14,786 nt of DNA. It comes from Roseburia sp. CAG:309 (GTDB lineage Bacteria > Bacillota > Clostridia > Lachnospirales > Lachnospiraceae). The position numbers and the translations under genes are program-made. Location: the NCBI GenBank assembly GCA_000434115.1, contig FR894006.1, positions 1-14,786 on the forward strand. The letters run 5' to 3'. The notes beneath the pieces are model-generated. The model worked only from the letters and a program-made list of their open reading frames with translations. It was not told the DNA's origin and made no database searches. Shown here in pieces: positions 7,910 to 13,641 of this stretch (the stretch's first letter is position 1; each line of letters starts with the position of its first letter).

Positions 7910-9901
7910 TTACTTCACAGTAACTGACTGCTCCGTGTCTATCCATTTTCCTTCGTAATAAAGATAAATATGATACGTATCTTTCTCCATGCCGGAAAGC
8001 GGGATGGCAATCGCATAACGCTGATTTTTCTTTTCTTTCATTCCCTTTCCTGCACTGCTGTAGTCCATCTGATAGCATTTATTTTTTCCAAGAAATTCCA
8101 ATCTCGAAACTGTATGGTCGTTTGCCGTCATATAAAGCATCGACTGATAAAGTTCAAAGGATACCTTCACTTTTTTCTTTTCTGCCTTCTGCGCCGCCGA
8201 CTCCTTTTTCTCTTTCGGCGCCTGCAGCGTACCGAGGATCACGTCGCTCTTTTCCGGCATTGCCGTGCTGAGATCTTTCCAGTTGAATCTCATCTCATAG
8301 CCGCGGTAAAAATATTTTTTCGCCGAATATTGATTGAGCACAGCCCCGGTCTTGTAATCGTATTCGTAGATCATACCCTTCTGTCCCTGAATGAGCGGAT
8401 ACAGATATCCGCCAAATGAGAACATGCGGTTTTTGTCTTTGTCATAGGCACAGTTCGAAGTAATGATCGATTTCACGCTTTTAAACAGCTTATCCTGGCG
8501 CACCGTCATTTTCTTTTCATTGATCGTATAAACCGATACATAAGAATTGGAATCGCCGTCCCAAAAATCGACTTTCCGCTTGGTCTGCCAATGATTGTCA
8601 TACAGCATGACATGGATCGTATCCGGATCACCATCCAGATCATATGGAATCTCATAGACACTATGCTGCTGGAAATGCCATTTGATATTGCCCTGCGGCT
8701 TCAGCACCAGATCTTCCTGCTCCGTTCCTTCAAACATCTCCGGATTTGCAAGGATCCATTTGATCTTCTTCGTATCCCAGTCCACTTTTACCGCTGAATG
8801 CAGATTTCGCGGCGAAAGCAGGACACTGTGGTCTTCTTCTTTATAAGAAACGGTATTCAAATGCGCCCAGTCCACTTTATTCCGATAAGTCTTATCAAAA
8901 ATCTCTTTCATGTCCAGTTCTTTTACCGTCTCTCCGGTCTTTCGGTCAATCTCAAGGACAACATCTTCGGTATGCCCCGCGATCGAACTTGACAATACAA
9001 ATAAATTGCCGCCCGGCTCTTTTTCAATCACCTCATGGTGGATTCCGTTTTTCACATAATACTGGCGGTAGATCCGTCCGAGATAATCCATTTCATACAT
9101 CGAAGTCGTATGCGGTTTCTCTTCCGTCGGTGTCTCCGCCTCATCCGTCTGATAGATCAGCCGCTTGTCCGCAAGCGGAAATACGCCGTAAGAACCGGTC
9201 GTCATCGTAATATACCAGCGGATATCTCCCGCCTCGTCGTAAGCAAATGGATATTTTGTCGTCTGACCGGAAAGAATGGTCAGCGCATAGGCAGATGCCT
9301 CTCCTTTTTTCTCCACTTTGACCGCATCCTTTAATTCCTTCGGAAGCGGCTCTGTCTGAATGGTTACCGTCTTTGTCTTCTTTTTCCCATTTTTATCTAC
9401 ACAGGAAAGCCGAACCTTATTTTTTGCATCCGGATACAGTCCGACAACCGGGATCCGATGCATCTTCGTCTTTTCGAATTCTGCGCTGATATCTGTCTCT
9501 TTTGTTTTTCCTTCTACGGTCATCGTCACTTTGCAGGCCGACTCCGTCTTAAACAAAAGATACGCCGTGAGTGGCGAATTTCCATACGGATTCAGAAGAA
9601 CCGCCGGATTTTCCCACGTCGCGTTTCCCGAATCCAACATTTTCTGGATTTCTGCATCCTTTTTATAAGAAGCATCCAATCGTGACTTCTTTGTCTTTAT
9701 TGTATCCGATACTGCTTTCGGTCCGGAACGCTCGCCCAGCACCTCTGTATTCTGTGTTTCCTGCTGGCTTACAGCCTTTTGTTCTACACCTGTCTCATCC
9801 TGTTTTTTCCCGCAGGACGAAAGCGGCAGTGCCATAATTCCTGCCAATAAAAATAAACCAGTACAATGAAGGATCTTGTTCCATTTTGTCGTTTCTCTCA
9901 T
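7910..9901 (-). CDS. assT: lipoprotein aryl-sulfate sulfotransferase (ASST)
   Basis: The 663-residue protein matches the ASST family, which moves sulfate from one aryl sulfate to a phenol without PAPS. The N-terminus is a lipoprotein signal: basic start, hydrophobic core (about 11-26) and lipobox LSSC with Cys30, so the enzyme sits outside the membrane on a lipid anchor. After a polar linker an Ig-like N-terminal domain follows (about 95-185, with NPYGNSPLTAYLLF), then the six-bladed propeller. The four catalytic positions known from E. coli ASST (His252, His356, Arg374, His436) fit His288/289, His347 (DWAHLNTVSY), Arg365 (LSPRNLHS) and His413 (QQHSVYEIPYD); the 18-residue His-Arg spacing is identical. 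The first gut enzyme of this type was described from Eubacterium A-44. The start ATG has a GAGG site, its own promoter upstream, and the ABC genes follow. The start of this operon is unambiguous. Confidence 0.9.
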   Translation of the reverse strand: MRETTKWNKILHCTGLFLLAGIMALPLSSCGKKQDETGVEQKAVSQQETQNTEVLGERSGPKAVSDTIKTKKSRLDASYKKDAEIQKMLDSGNATWENPAVLLNPYGNSPLTAYLLFKTESACKVTMTVEGKTKETDISAEFEKTKMHRIPVVGLYPDAKNKVRLSCVDKNGKKKTKTVTIQTEPLPKELKDAVKVEKKGEASAYALTILSGQTTKYPFAYDEAGDIRWYITMTTGSYGVFPLADKRLIYQTDEAETPTEEKPHTTSMYEMDYLGRIYRQYYVKNGIHHEVIEKEPGGNLFVLSSSIAGHTEDVVLEIDRKTGETVKELDMKEIFDKTYRNKVDWAHLNTVSYKEEDHSVLLSPRNLHSAVKVDWDTKKIKWILANPEMFEGTEQEDLVLKPQGNIKWHFQQHSVYEIPYDLDGDPDTIHVMLYDNHWQTKRKVDFWDGDSNSYVSVYTINEKKMTVRQDKLFKSVKSIITSNCAYDKDKNRMFSFGGYLYPLIQGQKGMIYEYDYKTGAVLNQYSAKKYFYRGYEMRFNWKDLSTAMPEKSDVILGTLQAPKEKKESAAQKAEKKKVKVSFELYQSMLYMTANDHTVSRLEFLGKNKCYQMDYSSAGKGMKEKKNQRYAIAIPLSGMEKDTYHIYLYYEGKWIDTEQSVTVK

Positions 9902-9932
9902 AATGGTCCTCTTTTCTCATTTTTATTGTACT

Positions 9933-9961
9933 AGTTTAAACTATATTGGCAAAGAAATCAA
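9933..9961 (-). promoter_or_regulatory. probable assT operon promoter
   Basis: Minus-strand TTGATT (9961-9956) and TAAACT (9938-9933) are separated by 17 bases, about 32 bases before the assT start codon. The -10 box is only a 4/6 match. A perfect 12-bp palindrome, TAGTTTAAACTA (9932-9943), covers the -10 box and could be an operator. Confidence 0.45.
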
Positions 9962-10019
9962 CCTTTACTGCAATTAAAATGTAACTATTAGGACTCCCAC
10001 CGCTCTCATTCGCATTTTC

Positions 10020-10034
10020 GAACACTTCGTGTTC
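10020..10034. repeat. small perfect inverted repeat downstream of the MATE gene
   Basis: GAACAC, a TTC loop and GTGTTC form a 6-bp perfect hairpin about 20 bases after the MATE stop codon. On the minus strand it is followed by GAAAATG rather than a U-run, and on the plus strand by only TTTCCC, so it is a poor intrinsic terminator. It may still mark the end of the marR-MATE transcript or belong to a dispersed repeat. Confidence 0.35.
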
Positions 10035-10053
10035 TTTCCCGTCTTTGACAAGG

Positions 10054-11385
10054 CTAAAAATAATGATATTGCTTCCGTTTACGCACGAGACAGATCAATG
10101 TCACGCACAAAGTAAGGATTTCTGCCACAAATACAGCACCCCAGATCCCGTCAATTCCTAAAAACATCGGCATGAGCAGTACGGCTGCAATCTGAAATAC
10201 CAGCGTTCTTAAAAACGATATGAGTGCCGATAACAATCCATTGTTTAATGCCGTAAAAAAGGAAGATCCATAAATATTAAACCCATTGACCAAAAAGGCA
10301 AGACAGAAAATACGGAAGCCATGTTTTGTCAACTCAAATAAATCCGGGTCATAGCCGACAAAAATACGTGCCAGCGGCGAGGCGATCAGCTGTGCCAGAG
10401 CCAATAAACCGATTCCCCACACTCCGATCATTTTAAGACTTTTGGTGAGCAGATTCTTCAATTCATCTGAATTTCTTGCTCCATAATGATAACTGACGAT
10501 CGGCGCACTTCCGATGGAATACCCAAGAAAAATCGCTATAAAGATGAAATTGACATACATCAGGGTTCCATAGGCTGCCACTCCGTCTTCGCCTGCAAAA
10601 TGCATGAGCTGGAAATTAAACAGCGTATTGACAACGGAACTTGACAAGTTTGTCATCAATTCCGACGATCCATTGGTACACGTTTTGCCAAGGATATTCC
10701 AGTGCAGTCTGGCCTTTCCCAGCCGGAACGGGCTGGTATTTTTTCTTCCAAAATATAACAATGGAAGTAGTCCTCCGACGCACTCTCCACAAACGGTAGC
10801 AAATGCAGCGCCGGCAAGTCCCCAGCCAAATACGGCAATAAACAGAAAATCAAGGATCATATTTGTCACACCGGCAAGCACAATCACCGTCAGCCCCAGT
10901 TTCGGTCTTTCTGCGGTTACAAAGAAACATTGAAATACATTTTGCAGCATAAATGCCGGCATCGATATAAGGATAATTCTTCCATACAAAATACAATTGT
11001 CAAGCAGTTCTCCCGTCGCTCCGAGTGCACTACTCACCTGCTTTGTCAATAATATTCCGACAATCGCCAACACAATTCCTCCAACAAGAGTGACATAAAC
11101 AATCATGGAAAAATATTCATTGGCCTTTTTCTTTTTTCCCTCGCCAAGTGTCTTTGCCACGATCGCGCTTCCACCGGTTCCCATCATAAATCCCAGCGCC
11201 GACATCGCCATAATAAACGGCATGATCAGATTCAAACCGGCAAACGCCGTTTTTCCCACGTAATTTGATACAAACAGTCCGTCTACCACGCCATAAATGG
11301 ATGTAAAAATCATCATAATAATGGATGGCAGTACAAATCGTATTAATTTATGATACGTAAAATGTTCAGATAACTGAATTTTCAT
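10054..11385 (-). CDS. MATE family multidrug efflux protein (MepA-like)
   Basis: A 443-residue polytopic protein with about twelve hydrophobic segments and the features of the MATE family: the first helix with VLPSIIMMIFTSIYGVVDG, then FVSNYVGKTAFAGLN and the FMMGTGGSAIVAKTLGEG loop near residue 80, and the pseudo-repeat of these elements in the second half (ELMTNLSSSVVNTLFN). MATE pumps expel cationic drugs using sodium or proton gradients. The start was set at the ATG at 11385. The open frame reaches back to 11589, but that extension overlaps marR and reads as its out-of-frame shadow. The gene begins 10 bases after the marR stop, an arrangement like mepR-mepA of Staphylococcus, so MarR control of the pump is likely. 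The substrate is unknown. Confidence 0.92.
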   Translation of the reverse strand: MKIQLSEHFTYHKLIRFVLPSIIMMIFTSIYGVVDGLFVSNYVGKTAFAGLNLIMPFIMAMSALGFMMGTGGSAIVAKTLGEGKKKKANEYFSMIVYVTLVGGIVLAIVGILLTKQVSSALGATGELLDNCILYGRIILISMPAFMLQNVFQCFFVTAERPKLGLTVIVLAGVTNMILDFLFIAVFGWGLAGAAFATVCGECVGGLLPLLYFGRKNTSPFRLGKARLHWNILGKTCTNGSSELMTNLSSSVVNTLFNFQLMHFAGEDGVAAYGTLMYVNFIFIAIFLGYSIGSAPIVSYHYGARNSDELKNLLTKSLKMIGVWGIGLLALAQLIASPLARIFVGYDPDLFELTKHGFRIFCLAFLVNGFNIYGSSFFTALNNGLLSALISFLRTLVFQIAAVLLMPMFLGIDGIWGAVFVAEILTLCVTLICLVRKRKQYHYF

Positions 11386-11395
11386 TGCCTTTTTC

Positions 11396-11848
11396 TCACT
11401 TTCTACTATTGTCGTACATATTTTTCCGCATTTCGTCCCGGTATCTTCCAAAGGTTTCCAGCATGGTCTCAGATTCTTCCCCGCCAATCGCAAGAAATGC
11501 GGCATTTTCTGCCTCGATAACCGGATAGATCTTCTGCCGGATCCATTCATTTCCCTCTTCTGTCGGATGAATGTGCCGCTCCCTTCCACGTCCCGGCAGC
11601 AACCGGATCAATCCCTTGCTCTCCAGCTTCCGAATTGCAGAATTCACGGTCTGTTTCGGCAGCCAGGAGACACTGCATATCTCATGCTGCGTACACCCCT
11701 CGCCCAATTCACAGAGCGAGTATAAAATGTCAAATTCGCTGTGTGACATCTTCTCCTGCCGCATAAAGGCATCGTAAACATCATTCAATTCTTTGTTAAT
11801 TTGATTAAACATTAAAAGTTCTTTCCGCAATTTCGGTTTTAAATTCAT
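11396..11848 (-). CDS. MarR family transcriptional regulator
   Basis: A 150-residue regulator with a winged helix-turn-helix at about 35-100: SEFDILYSLCELGEG, then EICSVSWLPKQTVNSAIRKLESKGLI as the recognition helix, and a basic wing (LLPGRGRERHIHPTEEG). The flanking helices form the MarR dimerisation region. It directly precedes the MATE pump and shares its promoter, so it most likely represses both genes and releases DNA when it binds a pump substrate. The start at 11848 has an AGGG ribosome binding site; an internal Met13 has no better site. The binding site may overlap the promoter, where a weak TTGA-N9-TCAA dyad covers the -35 box and spacer. Confidence 0.9.
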   Translation of the reverse strand: MNLKPKLRKELLMFNQINKELNDVYDAFMRQEKMSHSEFDILYSLCELGEGCTQHEICSVSWLPKQTVNSAIRKLESKGLIRLLPGRGRERHIHPTEEGNEWIRQKIYPVIEAENAAFLAIGGEESETMLETFGRYRDEMRKNMYDNSRK

Positions 11849-11868
11849 TCAATCCCTGCTTTCTTTTA

Positions 11869-11894
11869 AGTCCGATTTCGTACTCGCACGGACT
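11869..11894 (-). repeat. inverted repeat in the marR 5' leader
   Basis: AGTCCG (11894-11889 on the minus strand) and CGGACT (11874-11869) are perfectly complementary with a 14-base gap. It starts directly after the -10 box, so it could be a second MarR-type operator half-pair or a leader hairpin. No function can be assigned. Confidence 0.4.
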
Positions 11895-11923
11895 ACTATA
11901 ACATAGTTGATTTGTAATGTCAA
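11895..11923 (-). promoter_or_regulatory. sigma-A promoter of marR-MATE, with possible operator
   Basis: Minus-strand TTGACA (11923-11918), a 17-base spacer and TATAGT (11900-11895) form a near-consensus promoter about 50 bases before the marR start. TTGA and TCAA half-sites with a nine-base gap overlap the -35 box, which would suit repression by the MarR protein it drives; the operator idea is inference. Confidence 0.75.
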
Positions 11924-11965
11924 GCAAATGCCTCTTTGAATATTATGCAGCATATTCAGCTGTAC

Positions 11966-12025
11966 GCGTACAAACAACAATTTTCACGTATGAACGACCG
12001 TTTTTACGTACATACAACACTTGAT
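11966..12025 (+). promoter_or_regulatory. three 20-bp direct repeats, probable activator site (LytTR-like)
   Basis: Three imperfect tandem units of exactly 20 bases occupy 11966-11985, 11986-12005 and 12006-12025. Unit positions 2-5 (CGTA), 9-10 (AC), 12-13 (AC) and 16-17 (TT) are the same in all three. Each unit therefore holds an ACnnTT core (ACAATT, ACCGTT, ACACTT) repeated on the same face of the helix every two turns. That pattern and spacing resemble direct-repeat sites of LytTR response regulators such as AgrA and ComE (family knowledge). The last unit overlaps the -35 box of the plus-strand promoter, as expected for an activator touching RNA polymerase. The regulator is not in the window. 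Confidence 0.55.
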
Positions 12026-12050
12026 TTTTGATAGAAGGGCACGATATAAT
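12021..12050 (+). promoter_or_regulatory. sigma-A promoter for the 71-residue protein gene
   Basis: TTGATT (12021-12026), an 18-base spacer and a perfect TATAAT (12045-12050). Transcription would start near 12057, leaving a leader of about 245 bases before the ATG at 12303. The weak -35 and long spacer suit a promoter that needs the activator whose presumed repeats lie just upstream. Confidence 0.65.
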
Positions 12051-12056
12051 AGAGAT

Positions 12057-12302
12057 ATAGACAAGGGATATATGTTTCAAAAGGAAAGGGGGTTTATATT
12101 TACCGGGGACAAGAGAAGTCAGGTGTCTTTCCCAGAAATAAGTCTAATTCGTTTCTTTGGCAGGAATCGCCAAAATTTTCCAATGACATGTTATAAGCAA
12201 ACAAGTGAGAACAATGTCTCTTATCTATAAAAACTTGCAGTATATGGGGTTTTTACATTACGGAGTACACTTCCTTTACAATACAGCAAGGAGGGATTAA
12301 AG
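12057..12302 (+). other. long untranslated leader with several inverted repeats
   Basis: This gene-free stretch holds an outer pair GGAAAG/CTTTCC (12083-12088 with 12127-12132) enclosing shorter ACC/GGT and GAC/GTC pairs, a 6-bp hairpin TTTGGC/GCCAAA (12156-12174), and TAAAAAC/GTTTTTA flanking the end (about 12228-12255). It may fold into a regulatory RNA, but it does not match any riboswitch class I can recognise. A 52-codon frame from an ATG at 12072 exists but has only a weak AAGGG upstream and no recognisable product; a leader peptide cannot be excluded. Confidence 0.35.
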
Positions 12303-12518
12303 ATGCAAAGGACTTCATGGCTTCGGGACGAACTCAAACGGGCTAAGGAGATGGGACTTACCGTACAAATCGATGACAAGATCTGTCAATACCAAAATCC
12401 GGAAGAATTCTTTTATGTACTGGAAGAAGAACCATACATGTTAGACTATTTGAGTGACGACAATGGCAAGATTACCGGCATATGCTTTAACCGGCTGAAT
12501 GACGAGGATCTTGTATAA
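12303..12518 (+). CDS. small acidic protein of unknown function (71 aa)
   Basis: I do not recognise this protein. It has 71 residues, is clearly acidic (many Asp and Glu, especially in the last two thirds), has no signal peptide or membrane segment and carries two cysteines (Cys28 and Cys61). The N-terminal part (SWLRDELKRAKEMG) looks helical and amphipathic; the remainder reads like a small alpha/beta fold. A perfect AAGGAGG ribosome binding site (12288-12294) sits eight bases before the ATG, which makes a real gene very likely. It is the only gene behind the repeat-controlled promoter and long leader, so it may be tightly regulated. Possible roles include an inhibitor or adaptor protein; none can be supported. 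Confidence 0.75.
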   Translation: MQRTSWLRDELKRAKEMGLTVQIDDKICQYQNPEEFFYVLEEEPYMLDYLSDDNGKITGICFNRLNDEDLV

Positions 12519-12684
12519 CTACTACGTTCTTTCCGACAAAAGTGCACAATTCTTGAATCTGGAACAACATCGGAAAGGTCAAAATAAGGGAATTAAATGA
12601 AAAGGGCGGCTGCGCGTGAGGTGTGACCGCTCTTTCCAAAGTGGAGCTGGCACATTTTTCAAAGTGGAACTTCCATCTTGACAA
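12519..12684 (-). mobile_element. possible IS21-like insertion sequence scar (ends only)
   Basis: No gene is present here, but repeat structure is dense: a perfect 8-bp inverted repeat CTTTCCGA/TCGGAAAG (12529-12536 with 12570-12577), a 9-bp stem AAAGGGCGG/CCGCTCTTT with one G-U (12601-12609 with 12627-12635), and a direct repeat CAAAGTGGA (12637-12645 and 12660-12668, 23 bases apart). Read on the minus strand the right edge begins TGTCAA and then carries repeated CCACTTTG blocks, which is how terminal regions of IS21-family elements are built as I remember them. No transposase remains. It could equally be an unrelated intergenic repeat. Confidence 0.35.
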
Positions 12685-12705
12685 TTACTTAAATAGGAGT
12701 ATAAT
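12678..12705 (+). promoter_or_regulatory. consensus sigma-A promoter upstream of the LuxR gene
   Basis: TTGACA (12678-12683) and TATAAT (12700-12705) are both perfect, with a 16-base spacer. Transcription should start near 12712, only a few bases before a terminator-like hairpin. The -35 hexamer lies at the edge of the possible insertion sequence scar. Confidence 0.8.
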
Positions 12706-12719
12706 ATAAGCATACGGGA

Positions 12720-12754
12720 AGGGCCGATGCATAGAATGCATTGGCTCTTTTGTG
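12720..12754 (+). terminator. terminator-like hairpin in the LuxR leader (possible attenuator)
   Basis: Arms 12720-12732 and 12736-12748 pair over 13 bp with two G-U pairs and a three-base AGA loop, followed by TTTTGTGTT. By shape this is an intrinsic terminator, yet it begins about eight bases after the predicted transcription start and has no gene in front of it. It would end a transcript of roughly 40 bases unless read through, so it may attenuate the LuxR gene or define a very short RNA. Confidence 0.6.
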
Positions 12755-12822
12755 TTATATGGAGACAGATTGGTTTGCATGATAGAAGTACGAAAACATA
12801 ACTTCAGAAACGGAGTGTGCTT

Positions 12823-13572
12823 ATGAAAAATTTGGAAACCTGTGATTGGATGTTATTAAATAGTATCATTTATAAAATTTATACGATGGAAGATCTGGAC
12901 GAGATGCGGCGGGAATTTTTGGAGCAGCTGCGGTTGGTGGTTGATTTTGACAGTGCGGATTTTTATCTTGCAGGACATGACGAAGAGGCGCAAATGTCAC
13001 AGCCGGTAACGTACAATTGTGAAGTGCAGGATAAGGTCGGGTATGAGCAATACGAATACTGCCGGCGCGTGATTGAAGGCGGAAAAAGCCTTGTGTACCG
13101 GCTTACGGATATGATCCCGGAAGAGGAGTGGCGGCAGACGAAACTGTATCGGGAAGTATACCGGAAAAATAACTGGCATTACGCATTGCAGATGGTGGTA
13201 TGCCGGGAAGGACATTTTCTGGGGATGATTACATTTTACCGTACAATTGGTAAAGAGGATTTCCGATACGAGGATATTTCTGTCGTGGATATGTTGAAGG
13301 ATCATATGGCTTACCGGCTGGAGCGATCGCGCATGGAGAGCGGAGAAGATGGTGGGAAAATGACCATTACGGCAGCGGTGCGGGAATATGCGCTGACAAA
13401 ACGGGAAGAGACAATTTTGCGGCTGCTTCTTGCGGGATTGTCAAATGATGAAATTTGCCAAAAACTGGTAATCAGTGTCAATACCCTGAAGAAGCATGTG
13501 CTGAATATTTACCGCAAACTTGGGATTCGAAATCGTGTACAGATGTTTAAAATGATCCGCGAAAAAGAATGA
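12823..13572 (+). CDS. LuxR-family transcriptional regulator with an N-terminal sensor-like domain
   Basis: A 249-residue protein. The C-terminal 60 residues (about 190-247) are a LuxR-type helix-turn-helix: LTKREETILRLLLAGLSNDE, then ICQKLVISVNTLKKHVLNIY and RKLGIRNR, with the usual 'NTLKKH' recognition helix. The first 165 residues have the secondary-structure feel of a GAF-like sensor domain (strands around 44-50, 118-127 and 132-139) but no family-specific motif, so the ligand is unknown. There is no receiver domain, so it is not an ordinary two-component regulator. I set the start at the ATG at 12823, seven bases after GGAG, rather than at the GTG at 12817. The gene lies 69 bases before the PARG-Nudix gene on the same strand, and might regulate it, though that gene also has its own promoter. 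Confidence 0.88.
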   Translation: MKNLETCDWMLLNSIIYKIYTMEDLDEMRREFLEQLRLVVDFDSADFYLAGHDEEAQMSQPVTYNCEVQDKVGYEQYEYCRRVIEGGKSLVYRLTDMIPEEEWRQTKLYREVYRKNNWHYALQMVVCREGHFLGMITFYRTIGKEDFRYEDISVVDMLKDHMAYRLERSRMESGEDGGKMTITAAVREYALTKREETILRLLLAGLSNDEICQKLVISVNTLKKHVLNIYRKLGIRNRVQMFKMIREKE

Positions 13573-13580
13573 GAAGGGTA

Positions 13581-13608
13581 TTGAAAATATGGGTATTTCC
13601 ATTATAAT
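13581..13608 (+). promoter_or_regulatory. promoter of the PARG-Nudix gene
   Basis: TTGAAA (13581-13586), a 16-base spacer and TATAAT (13603-13608) lie about 33 bases before the start codon. The LuxR gene ends at 13572, so the two genes can be transcribed separately, although read-through is also possible since no terminator separates them. Confidence 0.6.
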
Positions 13609-13641
13609 AGAAGTATCTATATGAGGAAAGGGGAGCGGGCA

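Noticed and set aside
4567..9837. Numerous plus-strand open frames of 60-130 codons opposite assT and the ABC genes
   Set aside because: They are antisense shadows of well-supported genes, lack ribosome binding sites and show no protein family features.
10020..10034. Intrinsic terminator for the MATE gene
   Set aside because: The stem is only 6 bp and is followed by GAAAATG on the transcribed strand, without a U-tract, so it is listed only as an inverted repeat.
11386..11589. N-terminal extension of the MATE protein by 68 residues to a start at 11589
   Set aside because: It lies wholly inside the marR gene in another frame, has no membrane or MATE features, and the ATG at 11385 begins exactly at the family's usual N-terminus.
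11966..12025. CRISPR-like array
   Set aside because: The three units are directly adjacent without spacers and are imperfect; they fit a transcription factor site overlapping a promoter.
12021..12230. 69-codon plus-strand frame across the promoter and leader
   Set aside because: Its TTG start is the -35 box itself, upstream of the transcription start. Only the 52-codon part from 12072 could be translated, and its ribosome binding site is weak.
12487..12684. 65-codon minus-strand frame with TTG start
   Set aside because: It overlaps the small-protein gene and the repeat-rich segment, has no ribosome binding site and no recognisable features.
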